NCBI GenBank assembly: GCA_025360005.1
Contig: JANYDA010000034.1
Coordinates: 47,872 to 111,871 of the forward strand
Direction: 5' to 3'
DNA: 64,000 bases
From: Fibrobacteria bacterium
Lineage (GTDB): Bacteria > Fibrobacterota > Fibrobacteria > UBA11236
Part shown: one piece after another, positions 1 through 9,716 of the stretch
Layout: the number at the start of each line of letters is the position of its first letter
How positions within the stretch are numbered: position 1 is the stretch's first letter
Notes under the pieces: generated by a model
What the model saw: only the letters and a program-made list of their open reading frames with translations
What the model was told of the DNA's origin: nothing
Databases searched by the model: none
Position numbers and translations under genes: made by a program

Positions 1-144
1 ATGGGGGACGCTTTCCTTGAGAACTGGAAACGGACCGGATCCGTCGAATCGACGGGTTTTCGGGCCCCGAAGCCGAGGACCGATCCGGATGGGAATGCGG
101 AAGTGGGAAAGTGGGAAAGCCGGGGTGGGATGGCCGCCCGGGGA

Positions 145-1512
145 TCAGCGGGATGTGGTCGGTTCTCCCGAAAGCAGCGGCCGTCCCCGGCCGGACCAAC
201 GTAACGCATCGGTTACGTGCCATTGGTAATAGCGTTTCCGTGTGGGGTTCATGGGAGAATTGTCGATCAGTTCCAGGGTGGAGTCCCTCATTTCCTTCAA
301 AGCGGAGACAGCGGACTTGGGCGGCTTCTCGTCGCTGCCCAAAGTGTCCTCCGTGGCGCGCTTAAAGCGCAGAGCCTCGATGAAGACGGGATAGAATTCA
401 TAGTCCCGGAATTCAAAGCTGGTGTCCGGGGCATAGCGTTTTTCCGGGTTCGGGTCCAGCAAGGCGTATTGGTAACGCACCAGATTTGCGTAGCGGCGGC
501 TGGAAAAATCGTGCGCGGTGAAGCCGGAGATGCGCGCGGCCAAGGCGGTGCGGGAGGCGTGCGAATAGAAACTGTCCGGATAGAAGCATAAGGCTTCATC
601 GGTCTTGAGGAATGTGTAGTAGGGATTACGGGGATAGGATTTTTCCAGGGAACGGAAGATCTCCCGCTTCTCCCGCACCAGCTCCCTGTCGAAAGGGGGC
701 AGGAATTGGATCAGGAACAATTGGCTGGAAACGGAAGTGTATTGCCCTTGATAGGCGCTGACGCGCAAAGCCTCCAGGCCCGCTTTCATGGTCACGGAGC
801 GGCCGATGATCTTCAAGGTGGCGCGTACGAACAGGGGGGCATTGGCGGCCGTGCAATTGAAAATGCCCGTGCCCATATAACTGTCCTTGATGCGCGCGTC
901 CCGGCCGCGCGATCGCTCCAGCAGTTTCAAAGCCTGGAACCCGTCGCTCATGGCCTGGCTGGGGTTGCCGTTGATCTTCAAGGTCGCGGAGAAACCGCGG
1001 ATGCCGCCCAGGATCAACAGGTAGGTAGCATGGTCCGGTTCCTTATCGAGGGCATGTTTGCAGAGGTAACTTCCCTGTTCCGAGGCGTCGTCGATGGACT
1101 TGAGCAGCGCCTTTTCCTCTTCCTCATCCTCATAGTCGCCGTTCTGGTAGCGCATCACATCGATGGCCACCGAAAGCAGATAACTCAAGGGGGGCAGGCG
1201 CTTGGCGTTTTCCATCTCCCGCAGCGCTGCCACGGTTTTGCGGGCATGCCTGATATTGGCGGAGTAGGCCTGGTTCAGGGCCAGATGGGCCAGATCGCTT
1301 TGCTCCTGGGTCACGTCCCGGTAGAGATGGTATCCTTCCTCCAAAGCGCCCTCGCCATCGGGGACGCCGGACTCGGCGGAATAGGATTTTTCCGGAGCGG
1401 CGCCCTTTTCATCCCAAGTGGATTCGGCCCGGAGCATTCCGGCCAGGCCCAGAACCAGGACGGCTAGAAACCTAGGGAAGGGATGGGAGTGGCGCATTTT
1501 GACTATTTTCAT
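145..1512 (-). CDS. Secreted helical protein of unknown function
   Basis: The protein has about 455 residues. It opens with a basic N-terminus and a hydrophobic stretch (FLAVLVLGLAGML) followed by RAES, a likely Sec signal peptide, so export is expected. The rest is rich in helix-forming residues, with short YLLILGG-type and aromatic patches that resemble TPR-like helical repeats, but I could not place a named domain. A second ATG five codons in (1497) is an equally good start because neither has a clear Shine-Dalgarno. The gene is divergent from the YihY-family gene across a short gap. Bases 1-144 downstream of its stop hold nothing I can support. The product may be a periplasmic or outer-membrane-associated protein. 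Confidence 0.7.
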   Translation of the reverse strand: MKIVKMRHSHPFPRFLAVLVLGLAGMLRAESTWDEKGAAPEKSYSAESGVPDGEGALEEGYHLYRDVTQEQSDLAHLALNQAYSANIRHARKTVAALREMENAKRLPPLSYLLSVAIDVMRYQNGDYEDEEEEKALLKSIDDASEQGSYLCKHALDKEPDHATYLLILGGIRGFSATLKINGNPSQAMSDGFQALKLLERSRGRDARIKDSYMGTGIFNCTAANAPLFVRATLKIIGRSVTMKAGLEALRVSAYQGQYTSVSSQLFLIQFLPPFDRELVREKREIFRSLEKSYPRNPYYTFLKTDEALCFYPDSFYSHASRTALAARISGFTAHDFSSRRYANLVRYQYALLDPNPEKRYAPDTSFEFRDYEFYPVFIEALRFKRATEDTLGSDEKPPKSAVSALKEMRDSTLELIDNSPMNPTRKRYYQWHVTDALRWSGRGRPLLSGEPTTSR

Positions 1513-1685
1513 CGCTGGAAGCCTGGAAGGGATCCTGGCCGTTTCCGACCCGTTTGGGAAAGCTTTTGACCAAAAAAGATAGCAAACATCGAATCTTCCC
1601 GGTTTCCGGAGGCCGGCTCAACGGGTTGCTGAAAGCCCTGTCCGGCAAGGGATTGGCGGCCTTGTCCAGCCTGAACCGCGTGGGC

Positions 1686-3005
1686 ATGGAAAAGGACATC
1701 CGTTGGACCCGGAAGTTCGCCGCGCGCGTGGCCCGGGTGCTGGTGCTGGCGGGGATGAGCTTTCCCGTGAACCAGATCCCGGTGCGCGCCAGCGCCCTCA
1801 CCTACACCTCCATTCTGTCCTTCGTGCCCTTCGCGGTCATCCTTTCCTCCGTGGCCGGCCGTTTCGGCTATCTGGATCTTCTCTCCCGCCTGATCATCTA
1901 TCTAGCGGACTCCATGAACCTGGACGTGAACCTGGATCCCATCCTCGGGGTCATCGAGTACGCGCAGAAGGTGGATTTCCAGAAGCTCGGGCTGGTGGGG
2001 AGCCTGGGACTCCTCTTCGCGTTCTTCCTTTCCATGAGCAATATCGAGCTCGCCTTCGATCATATCTGGGACATCCGCAAGGATCGGAACTGGTGGCGCC
2101 GCATCAAGGAATACACTCCCTTCCTGCTCCTGCTCATCCTGTTGGTGGTGGCGGCGGGAAACGTCCTCTTCAAATACCGGGTTTTTCTGGAGAGCAGGTT
2201 TTCCGGGGCCCAGGTGCCGGGCCTGGTCCATGAAACCGTGATCCTGCTCAGCACCATAGCCGTGGTCGGTTTCCTATGGATGGCGTTGGGGCTGCTCTTT
2301 TACATCATCCCAAATACGCGGGTGCGGCCTTTCCCCGCGGTGCTGGCAGCCAGCATTTCCACCGGCCTCATCTACCTTCTGACCCGGGTGCTGGTGATCT
2401 TTCCCAGCCTCATCCTATCCCGCAACAACTTCATCTACGGCTCGCTGGCAATCTTTCCCGCCTTGCTATTGATGATCTATCTCTTCTGGATGATTGTGCT
2501 CTATGGCGCGGCGGTGGCGTTCATGTACCAGCGCCTCTATCTTTCGCGCGGGATGACCTCGGCTGCGGCGGGCGATTCCGAGGCCTTCCGCAACATGGAA
2601 AAGGATGTCATCGATGTTCTGAAAGCCGTGCACGGGATTTCCGGATCCAAAGCCGTGGAGGGGAGGCGCGCGGTCCCGCTTTCCCTGTTGGCAGGCGAGC
2701 TTTGGGACGATACCCAGTCGGTGGAACGCTTAGCGGGACCGCTCGTCGAATTGGGTTTGCTCTCCAAGCGGCGGATCCATTCCGGCCCCCTGTATGCGCC
2801 TCGCAAACCGCTGGGGGAAGTGGATCTCTCCGGCATCCATTATCTCCTCTTGCGCCTGGATCCCAAAGGGACCGGCAAGCTGCGCTCCCTGAATTCATGG
2901 GACGAAATCAAGCATACCCTGGGCGTCCTGTATTCCTCCGGAAAGAACCATCCGCCCCTGTACCTGGGGAGCGTGATTTCCGAATCCGATCCGGACAAGG
3001 GCTGA
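1686..3005 (+). CDS. YihY/BrkB-family inner-membrane protein
   Basis: This integral membrane protein matches the YihY/BrkB family, once misnamed ribonuclease BN. The signature region RASALTYTSILSFVPFAVIL near the N-terminus and six hydrophobic segments show this. They include a GLLFAFFLSMSNIELAFDHIW region and a late segment around YLFWMIVLYGAAVAFMY. A cytoplasmic C-terminal tail of about 150 residues follows, as in longer family members, and looks like a winged-helix-type extension (SLLAGELWDDTQSVERL). The molecular role of the family is not settled. I chose the ATG at 1686 because it puts the first membrane helix about 40 residues in, as in E. coli YihY. An in-frame TTG at 1626, 13 nt after GGAGG, is an alternative. 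The next gene starts 4 nt after its stop, so the two are probably co-transcribed. Confidence 0.85.
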   Translation: MEKDIRWTRKFAARVARVLVLAGMSFPVNQIPVRASALTYTSILSFVPFAVILSSVAGRFGYLDLLSRLIIYLADSMNLDVNLDPILGVIEYAQKVDFQKLGLVGSLGLLFAFFLSMSNIELAFDHIWDIRKDRNWWRRIKEYTPFLLLLILLVVAAGNVLFKYRVFLESRFSGAQVPGLVHETVILLSTIAVVGFLWMALGLLFYIIPNTRVRPFPAVLAASISTGLIYLLTRVLVIFPSLILSRNNFIYGSLAIFPALLLMIYLFWMIVLYGAAVAFMYQRLYLSRGMTSAAAGDSEAFRNMEKDVIDVLKAVHGISGSKAVEGRRAVPLSLLAGELWDDTQSVERLAGPLVELGLLSKRRIHSGPLYAPRKPLGEVDLSGIHYLLLRLDPKGTGKLRSLNSWDEIKHTLGVLYSSGKNHPPLYLGSVISESDPDKG

Positions 3006-3009
3006 GCGC

Positions 3010-3780
3010 ATGGGGATGTGGGTATATCCGGCCCTGTTCCTGGTGGGCGTCGCGGTCTCTTTCATCAACTCCGTCTCCGGAGGCGGTTCCATCCTGAGCC
3101 TGTCCCTGCTCATCTTCATGGGCCTGCCTGCGGCCACCGCCAACGGAACCAATCGCCTGGGGATACTGCTGGGCTCGCTGGCTTCCTTGCTGGCCTTCCG
3201 ATCGCAAGGCATCTTCCTGCCCAGGCTGGCCATGCAGGTAGGCTGGCCCGCAGCCATCGGCTCCCTGGCGGGATCGCTGCTGGCCGTCCGCATCTCCGAT
3301 CGGTTGTTCAATCCCATCCTGGCCGCCGTGATCCTGTTGGTGGTATTCTCCACCTTGCGGGGAGCGGGCCGGGGCCATGCCGATGGGGAAACACCCAGGT
3401 TACGCAAGGATTGGATCGCCCTGATCCTGTTCGCCGCCATCGGCTTCTACGGCGGATTCATCCAGGCCGGTTCCGGTCTCATCATGATGGCTGCGTTCAG
3501 CCGCCTGGGCAACCTCGACGTGTTCCGGATCAACGCCCTCAAGGTTTCCAACACCCTGATCTTCATTGCCGTATCCCTGGCCACTTTCGCCGCGGCGGGC
3601 CGCATCGATTGGCCCTTGGCGGCCGTGCTGGCGGCCGGCAATCTCACCGGCGGTTGGGCCGGCAGCCTATGGCAGATCCGCAAAGGGGAGGTGTGGGTGA
3701 ACCGTTTCCTGTTATGGTCCGGGCTGGCGATGGCCGGTAAGCTGCTCTGGAGCACTTGGGCCGCATGGAGCCGCGGCTAG
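3010..3780 (+). CDS. TauE/SafE-family permease
   Basis: This is a 256-residue polytopic membrane protein of the TauE/SafE (DUF81) family, whose members are proposed exporters of sulfite, sulfoacetate or other organic anions. The N-terminal helix carries SFINSVSGGGSILSL and the next one the GLPAATANGTNRLG motif. The second half repeats the pattern with GFYGGFIQAGSGLIMM and FRINALKVSNTL, the internal duplication typical of the family. About eight hydrophobic segments are visible. It begins 4 nt after the YihY-like gene and is convergent with the Wzi-like gene, whose stop is 3 nt away. The sequence does not tell the substrate. Confidence 0.88.
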   Translation: MGMWVYPALFLVGVAVSFINSVSGGGSILSLSLLIFMGLPAATANGTNRLGILLGSLASLLAFRSQGIFLPRLAMQVGWPAAIGSLAGSLLAVRISDRLFNPILAAVILLVVFSTLRGAGRGHADGETPRLRKDWIALILFAAIGFYGGFIQAGSGLIMMAAFSRLGNLDVFRINALKVSNTLIFIAVSLATFAAAGRIDWPLAAVLAAGNLTGGWAGSLWQIRKGEVWVNRFLLWSGLAMAGKLLWSTWAAWSRG

Positions 3781-3783
3781 CCA

Positions 3784-5484
3784 TCAATACCTGAGGATCA
3801 ATTCCCCGGACAGGATGGGGGAGGCGAGGCTTACTCCGGCCCGGCTTTTCCAGTTTTCCACTTCCAGGAATCCCAGGTCGCCGCGGAACTCCACGAACCG
3901 CCGCCATCGCCATGCGCCTCCCAGTTGCAGCGCGTTGCGAGTCTCCACCGTCCCGCCCAGGAAAACCTTCCGCGTCCCCTCGATCGGGGTTTCATGCACG
4001 TCGAATATGGAGCTGCCCCGGGACGTCGCATTCCTTTGCATGAACGCGTATTCCAGCCTCAGATCCAGATCCGCGCGGATCGGCTGCTCCCAGGCGGCCC
4101 TGAAAGCATGGGAATCGGGGGGCAGGGAGCTTCCCAGCAGGGCGCCGTAATGCTGCATCTGATCATCCCGCACCTGGTGGGTGAACACCCAGGGCTCCAC
4201 GTGCGCGTATTCGATTTGCACGCGCGCCGATGGGAAGGGGAGATCCACCGCTTCCGCGCCGACGGCATAGGCGTATTTGGCGCCCCAGAAATCCGGATCC
4301 CAACCGCTGAAGTCATCCACCAGCAGTTCCCCGAAAAACCTCCCGTGCCCGGCCCATAGGACTTCCGCGTCCATCCCCACCGCGGCATTGTCGCGATCCC
4401 CAAGTTCATGTTCGGTGTATTTCAGCGGGACCAAGGGGATGGCGTAGGTCCAATCCAACGGCCTGCCCGCCGTCATCACCATCTCCTGCATGCCCAGGCC
4501 CAGGAATCTCCAGGGCCGATATTCCAGGCGGTGGGCTATCAGGTGCGCCAGGGAATCCTGCCATAGCCCGGTCCGCTCCGCCACCACCTTGGTGTAGGTG
4601 AACTTGCCGGCCCGGAAGCCCATGCGCAATTGGGTCATGGGCGCAGTCTCCCCGGGGTAACGGTAACCCCGGCGATACCTACCGGGATCGGGCGTGCCCC
4701 TGAAGCCCGCGGAATCGCTCGCCGGCAGGGAATCCTGGACCCAGAACCATGGGCGCTGGGAAAGGAAGGCGTGCTGCCAGATACCGGGGCCCCATTGGTT
4801 CCAATCGCTTCCGAACTCAAGGCGGAATCCCTCCTCCTCATAGCCCACCACGGTCCGGAAAGCGTCGAAGGTTCCCGCCGTGCGCGGAATGCCGGCCTTG
4901 CCGGTGCGGTCCGTGTTGTAAGGAAGGCCGCGGGCGGGATCATAATTCTCGGTGAAGCGTTCATGCAGGGAGCGTTCCTGGCCGCTACCCGCGGTGGAGG
5001 TGAATTGCAGCTTTTCCCGATAGGAGCCTTGGATGGTCCCGGTGAGCGATCCGAAACCGTGGGTCATGGCGCGCGGGAGCGAATCGCGGATATAGCCTTC
5101 ATTGTAGGATTCGGCGTGGATCCCCACCCGGAATGAGGAATCCCGGTAGCCGAGCGGATGGTATCGGCCGTCGCTGCTTTCCCGCAATCCGAACTCTTCG
5201 GCGAAGGCGTCCAGGCGCTTCGATTCCCATTCCGGCATGCCCGCGGCGCGGATCCCGGCCTCCCGTAACAATGCGGTTACCTCGGACCCGGGGAGCGGAA
5301 GTGTTCCCAGGCGGCCGGGCGCGATCCGGCCTTCCAGTTCCAGCCGGCGCAGGAACGGGTAGACGGAATTGGCGATGTCCACCGGGGCGGAAAAGGCGGC
5401 CGTAACGGCGGCCATCAATAGGGAGAGGACTGGAAGCCGGAAGCGGAGAGCGGCGGACGTCCGTTTGGGTGATGGGAAAGGCAT
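3784..5484 (-). CDS. Wzi-like outer-membrane beta-barrel protein
   Basis: The product is a roughly 566-residue exported protein resembling the capsule assembly protein Wzi family. A clear signal peptide follows the ATG at 5484 (basic residues, then LPVLSLLMAAVTAAFSA). After an N-terminal helical region, the rest shows alternating aromatic beta strands. It contains the family-like pattern EFGSDWNQWGPGIWQHAFLS and ends in LILRY, with a terminal aromatic residue as in many outer-membrane barrels. Wzi proteins anchor or organise surface polysaccharide; here that is inference from fold alone because no capsule locus is adjacent. The frame stays open 75 codons further upstream, but only the 5484 start gives a signal peptide. 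It is divergent from the M61-like lipoprotein. Confidence 0.75.
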   Translation of the reverse strand: MPFPSPKRTSAALRFRLPVLSLLMAAVTAAFSAPVDIANSVYPFLRRLELEGRIAPGRLGTLPLPGSEVTALLREAGIRAAGMPEWESKRLDAFAEEFGLRESSDGRYHPLGYRDSSFRVGIHAESYNEGYIRDSLPRAMTHGFGSLTGTIQGSYREKLQFTSTAGSGQERSLHERFTENYDPARGLPYNTDRTGKAGIPRTAGTFDAFRTVVGYEEEGFRLEFGSDWNQWGPGIWQHAFLSQRPWFWVQDSLPASDSAGFRGTPDPGRYRRGYRYPGETAPMTQLRMGFRAGKFTYTKVVAERTGLWQDSLAHLIAHRLEYRPWRFLGLGMQEMVMTAGRPLDWTYAIPLVPLKYTEHELGDRDNAAVGMDAEVLWAGHGRFFGELLVDDFSGWDPDFWGAKYAYAVGAEAVDLPFPSARVQIEYAHVEPWVFTHQVRDDQMQHYGALLGSSLPPDSHAFRAAWEQPIRADLDLRLEYAFMQRNATSRGSSIFDVHETPIEGTRKVFLGGTVETRNALQLGGAWRWRRFVEFRGDLGFLEVENWKSRAGVSLASPILSGELILRY

Positions 5485-5611
5485 TCCCGTAAATATACTC
5501 CGGCAGGGGGAAAAACCTGGGTCCAGCCCGGGAATCCAAGTATGTTTTACGCTTCTTTCGGAGCCGGGGGAAGGAAAAATCCCGTGTCTGCCGTGGGTCG
5601 GAAAGGTACGC

Positions 5612-7249
5612 ATGGGGAACATGATAGTGGCAGGTTGGTTGCGCTGGTCCGCGGCTATCGGCACGGGAACCTTGATCATTCTTTCCCTGCAACCGCTGGG
5701 GTCGTGCACTTACGAAACCGCTTTCACGCAACCGGATTCCAGCGCCGTAAAGCCGGGGGCCGGGCCGGTCGCCGCCGGCGACAGCGCGGGTTCCGGACAT
5801 GTCCTGGCCTATACGGTAGACAGCGAGTCCGGGCGGGGCTGCCGGATAACGATCGATATCGGCGCCTGGCCGTCCGATGAACCCAAGATTTTCCAGGCGC
5901 CCGTATTCTATGCCGACAATCCGGTGATGCCCGCGCCCGGTTATAAGGCTGCGGATCTGACGGTACGGGACAAAGACGGGAACACGTTGCAGGCCCGGGA
6001 CACCGTGCTCGCCGGCATCAACCTGGACGGCCGTTTCATGGTGCTGCCCGCCGCCGCGCGCACCCTATCCTACGCCGTGGATCTGGCGCCCCGCGATACT
6101 TCCCGTTTCGGCTTGCCCATCCCCAAGACCGCCCCCGGCGTCGATCTCATCGACGGCGCGTATTATTTCATCCTGCCTTTGCTGGGCCGGGATTACGCCA
6201 CCCAATGGCGCACCTCCGCGAAGTTATCCCTGGAGTTCGCCGCCATGCCCGGCCGCACCTTGGTGGGCACGGATGCCAAAATGAATTTCACCACCAATTA
6301 CGAGCTGATGTTCGTGCGCGCCGCCTACGATCCTATCAAAACCAGAACCTTCACCATGGCCAACCATGAGGTCACCGTTTACGCCACTTCCTCAGACACC
6401 CTGGATCTGGATAAGTTCGGCGGCCTTTTGGAAAGGTGCATCCGCCTCGTCGAGGACTCCCTTTTGCCGCTTCCCACGCATCGGTATTTCGTGGGGGAGA
6501 ACGCGCAGTTCTGGGGCATTGAAGGCGTGCAAGGCTATTGGTTCAAGGCCGAAGCCGCCGCGCTTCCGGAAGTGCATGTCCATGAGCTCACCCACACCTT
6601 TGTCGGCATCTACCATTCCGATTATGACGACCCCTGGTGGAAGGAAGGCGTTACCGATTATCTGGGCCTGCTGCTATCCGTCCAGACCGGATTGATCGGG
6701 GACACCGCTTTTGCCGCCAACATGCTTACCCTGCGGGATACCCTGCCCGCGGTGAGGCAATACGCCCTGGCCAACCATTATGTCCGCAACCACCTGTTCC
6801 AGACCATGGACTCCGCCTTCGTAGAGCCGGCCGACGCATTGGGTTTCATCGGTCTGGTCTACGGCAAGGGGAGCCAGGCCGCCATGATCCTGGATCGTTA
6901 CCTGCTGGAACATTCCGGGGGCAAAAAGTCCATCTACGATCTCATCCGCGACATAGTGTCTTCTTACGGGACGGCCTTCCATCGCTCCCAGTTGGAAGCC
7001 TCCGTGGATCGCTTGGCCGGCGGCAGCTCCTCCGTTTTCCTTGGAAATCTCCTGGATCAGGCCGCTCCGCTCGGAGCCGACAGCCTCGCGCATACCTATG
7101 CGGCGTTAAGGACCTTGGGGCGCTTCGGTCCCATCGGGGGCAAGGCCAAAATCGCCGGAGTCGATCCGGCCCCGGCAGGCGCCGCGAAGGCCTCCGCCGC
7201 TCCCGTAACGCGCCTGTTACCCGGAGTCCCGGCCGGTTCCAAGTTGTGA
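5612..7249 (+). CDS. M61-like zinc metallopeptidase lipoprotein
   Basis: This protein has about 545 residues and a lipoprotein signal peptide. A hydrophobic segment ends in LGSC, so Cys32 is probably lipidated and the enzyme attached to the envelope. The zinc-binding HELTH motif is at residues 324-328, followed about 17 residues later by KEGVTDY, whose Glu (residue 345) would be the third ligand. That spacing and the EGxTDY context resemble M61 glycyl aminopeptidases and other gluzincins. The N-terminal half is beta-rich, as in M61 proteins. Start choice: the frame is open from 5369, but only ATG 5612 (or 5621) yields a signal peptide. A PDZ domain, common in M61 enzymes, is not evident. It is divergent from the Wzi-like gene and convergent with the acyl-CoA dehydrogenase. 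Confidence 0.78.
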   Translation: MGNMIVAGWLRWSAAIGTGTLIILSLQPLGSCTYETAFTQPDSSAVKPGAGPVAAGDSAGSGHVLAYTVDSESGRGCRITIDIGAWPSDEPKIFQAPVFYADNPVMPAPGYKAADLTVRDKDGNTLQARDTVLAGINLDGRFMVLPAAARTLSYAVDLAPRDTSRFGLPIPKTAPGVDLIDGAYYFILPLLGRDYATQWRTSAKLSLEFAAMPGRTLVGTDAKMNFTTNYELMFVRAAYDPIKTRTFTMANHEVTVYATSSDTLDLDKFGGLLERCIRLVEDSLLPLPTHRYFVGENAQFWGIEGVQGYWFKAEAAALPEVHVHELTHTFVGIYHSDYDDPWWKEGVTDYLGLLLSVQTGLIGDTAFAANMLTLRDTLPAVRQYALANHYVRNHLFQTMDSAFVEPADALGFIGLVYGKGSQAAMILDRYLLEHSGGKKSIYDLIRDIVSSYGTAFHRSQLEASVDRLAGGSSSVFLGNLLDQAAPLGADSLAHTYAALRTLGRFGPIGGKAKIAGVDPAPAGAAKASAAPVTRLLPGVPAGSKL

Positions 7250-7271
7250 AAGGACCGGATGAAGCGCCGAG

Positions 7272-9182
7272 TCAATCCTCGTAGCATTTCATGATGCCTT
7301 CTTCGATCCACTTGTATTCGCCGGCCATCATGGACTTGGCGATCTTGTTGGCCTGGCGATCATCATTGTCGTTGATGCCGGCGAACAGGGCGTCCACGCG
7401 GCGGCGGGACTCCTTGCAGAAGTAGCTGGCCAGATGGACGAAGTGGGGATTGGCCGGATCCTTTTCATGGCGCAGCTTGGCCAAGGCGCATACGGAGGCC
7501 ATGGCGAACAGCTCCGTGCCGATGTCGACGAAGCGGCTCAGCAGTACCTGCTTGCGTTCCAGCGTGTTCTGGTACATGCCCATGGCGTGGAAGATGCTGC
7601 GCGCCAATTGGTGCGAGGTGCGTTCCACGAAGTTCATGTGCCGGGAAAGCTTGGGCCCGAATTCCGAATAGCCCGGGAACATGGAGGTATTGATCCATTG
7701 GGTGGGATACCACTTGCTGTAGAAGTTGGCCATCTTGAGGCCGGCCTTGAGCTTGCGGCCGAGGGGTACCCTCAGCATTATTTCCGCCGCCACCTGCATG
7801 TGCGGATCCATGGCCTCGCGCGCCAGGAACAGATGCATGATTTCCGTGGTGCCTTCGATGATGCGGTTGATGCGGCAATCGCGCATCATGCGTTCCACCG
7901 GCACGGCCTTTTCGCCGCGGCCCTTGAGGGATTCCGCCGTTTCATAACCGCGGCCGCCGCGGATCTGCATGGTCTCGTCGATCATCTTCCACGCGGCTTC
8001 CGAGCAGAACATCTTGGCCATGGCGGCTTCGATGCGGATATCGTTGCCGCCTTTGTCTGCCATCGCCGAGGTCAGCCAGGTAGTGGCCTCCATGGCGAAC
8101 AGGGTGGAGGACATGTAGGCGATCTTGTTGGCCACCGCCTCGTGCTTGCCGATGGGCAGTCCCCATTGCACGCGTTCGTTGGCCCAGTTGCGCACGATGT
8201 TCATGCATTGCTTGCCCATGCCCACGCAGGCGGCGGGTAGGGTCAGGCGGCCCACGTTCAAGGTGCTGAGCGCCAGCTTGAGTCCCTTGCCCAACCCCAG
8301 GATGATGTTCTCGGCCGGGACCTTCACATCCTTGAAGCTGATGAGGCCGTTCTGGATGGCGCGGATGCCCATGAAATCGCAGCGCCATTCGGTCTTCATG
8401 CCGGGCGTGCCCTTTTCCACGATGAAGGCGGTGATCTGGGTGATTTCCTTGCCGTTCTTGATCTTGGGAGGCGTGCGGGCCATGACCACCAGGATGTCGG
8501 CCGCGGGGCCGTTGGTGCACCAGAGCTTCATGCCGTTGATGATGTAATGTTTGCCGTCCGGCGTGGGCGTGGCCGTGGTGGACATCTTGGCCGGATCGGA
8601 GCCCACATTGGGTTCGGTCAGGGCGAAGGCGGAGATGGCGCCCTCGCGGAAACGCGGCAGGTATTTCTTCTTCTGTTCCGGGGTGCCGAAAAGCTTGAGC
8701 GGCTGGGGCACGCCGATGGACTGATGGGCGGAAAGCCATACCGCCGTGGATCCGCAATAGGACGCGACCATGGAAACCACGCGATTGTAATTGACTTGGG
8801 TGAGCCCCAAGCCTCCGTATTCCTTGGGGATCTTCATCGCCCACAGGCCCATCTTGGTGAACTGGTCCAGCACCTTCTTGGGCACCTCGCGGGTGCGATC
8901 CACTTCGTCTGGGTCCAGGTTGGCGCGTAGATACTCGGCCACTTCTTTGCACAGCTTATCCCCGATGATCTTGTCTTCCGGCGTCTGTTCCGGGAAAGGC
9001 ACGATCAGTTCCGGCTGGAACTTGCCCATGAACAGGCCCCCGGCGAAGCTGGGACTTTCCCATTTATCTTCGCGCGAGGATTCGGCCACCATCATGGCCT
9101 CGGCCTTCTCCTTGGACATCTTGGACGTATCAATCTTGATTTCGAATTCCGCTTCTTTTCCGTCCTTGGTTTCCGCGCTCAT
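7272..9182 (-). CDS. Long acyl-CoA dehydrogenase family protein
   Basis: This is a 636-residue FAD-dependent acyl-CoA dehydrogenase that would form the alpha-beta double bond in acyl-CoA during fatty-acid beta-oxidation. Family patterns are visible in order: GLWAMKIPKEYGGLGL, the SAFALTEPNVGSDPA flavin/substrate segment, a C-terminal QIRGGRGYETAESL and the RDCRINRIIEGTTEIMHLFLAREAM helix. It is longer than the usual 380 residues because of N-terminal (about 90) and C-terminal (about 150) extensions, as in VLCAD/ACAD9-type enzymes. The ATG at 9182 is preceded by a good GGAGGA ribosome-binding site. No electron-transfer flavoprotein or other beta-oxidation gene lies in the window. It is convergent with the M61-like gene. 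Confidence 0.92.
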   Translation of the reverse strand: MSAETKDGKEAEFEIKIDTSKMSKEKAEAMMVAESSREDKWESPSFAGGLFMGKFQPELIVPFPEQTPEDKIIGDKLCKEVAEYLRANLDPDEVDRTREVPKKVLDQFTKMGLWAMKIPKEYGGLGLTQVNYNRVVSMVASYCGSTAVWLSAHQSIGVPQPLKLFGTPEQKKKYLPRFREGAISAFALTEPNVGSDPAKMSTTATPTPDGKHYIINGMKLWCTNGPAADILVVMARTPPKIKNGKEITQITAFIVEKGTPGMKTEWRCDFMGIRAIQNGLISFKDVKVPAENIILGLGKGLKLALSTLNVGRLTLPAACVGMGKQCMNIVRNWANERVQWGLPIGKHEAVANKIAYMSSTLFAMEATTWLTSAMADKGGNDIRIEAAMAKMFCSEAAWKMIDETMQIRGGRGYETAESLKGRGEKAVPVERMMRDCRINRIIEGTTEIMHLFLAREAMDPHMQVAAEIMLRVPLGRKLKAGLKMANFYSKWYPTQWINTSMFPGYSEFGPKLSRHMNFVERTSHQLARSIFHAMGMYQNTLERKQVLLSRFVDIGTELFAMASVCALAKLRHEKDPANPHFVHLASYFCKESRRRVDALFAGINDNDDRQANKIAKSMMAGEYKWIEEGIMKCYED

Positions 9183-9389
9183 GCTTATTTTCCTCCGCTG
9201 GTCTGACGATACTGGCTTGCCATTATCTTACACTATTGGAATTGCCATGACCACGAAAACACGTTGGCTGATCGGCAATTACCGGCAAACCGGGCGCTGG
9301 CGAATCTGGAATACCGTCACCACCTGCAGGAGCCGGAAAATCGCTTGGCCCGGAATGAGCCCGGGACGGTAAAGCATCAATGAATTACC

Positions 9390-9590
9390 CTATCTGTGGC
9401 AGTTGGGAACCCAGATGGAGGCGATGCTCAGGACCAGGGCCAACGCCACGGAACCGATGCCGATGGCGAACATTTTCTTCTGCCCTTTTTCCAATCCCTG
9501 GGTGAAGATGAGCAATCCCTTCAGCGATTGTCCGAGCAGGATCCCGCCGAAGCAACTGAAGACGCAAACCAAGCTGAGCATGAGCAACAT
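9390..9590 (-). CDS. Small two-TM membrane protein (66 aa)
   Basis: This short membrane protein of about 66 residues has two hydrophobic helices (around LMLSLVCVFSCFGGILLG and IGIGSVALALVLSIASIWV) joined by a basic loop (LEKGQKKM). I set the start at ATG 9590 because AGGAG lies 8 nt upstream. An excellent promoter (TTGTTC, 17 nt, TATAAT) sits at 9619-9647, and its -10 overlaps the longer alternative ATG at 9620. Three Cys occur, two of them in the first helix region. I recognise no family. It lies between the FtsZ-like gene terminator and the acyl-CoA dehydrogenase, 207 nt from the latter. Confidence 0.65.
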   Translation of the reverse strand: MLLMLSLVCVFSCFGGILLGQSLKGLLIFTQGLEKGQKKMFAIGIGSVALALVLSIASIWVPNCHR

Positions 9591-9618
9591 ATTTCGGGCT
9601 CCTAGTGGAAGTCCCAAC

Positions 9619-9647
9619 ATTATACGTTCTAAAAATACCGGGAACAA
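9619..9647 (-). promoter_or_regulatory. Sigma70-type promoter of the small membrane protein
   Basis: On the minus strand, TTGTTC (9647-9642) is followed after 17 nt by TATAAT (9624-9619). Transcription would begin near 9612, giving a short leader that carries AGGAG before the ATG at 9590. Confidence 0.6.
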
Positions 9648-9716
9648 CGATTCCGTGGGTGGAGTTGGAGGGGAAAGAGTCCGGTGAGGCGATGCCGACA
9701 TCGTCTCGGCGTCGGT

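Noticed and set aside
1..204. Open frame at the left edge on the plus strand
   Set aside because: It overlaps the end of the minus-strand secreted protein gene, has no coding character and no recognisable domain.
9247..9372. Possible 41-aa plus-strand ORF upstream of the acyl-CoA dehydrogenase
   Set aside because: Composition is atypical (Trp- and Arg-rich), the start context is weak, and it lies in the promoter region of the divergent gene with no sign of conservation.
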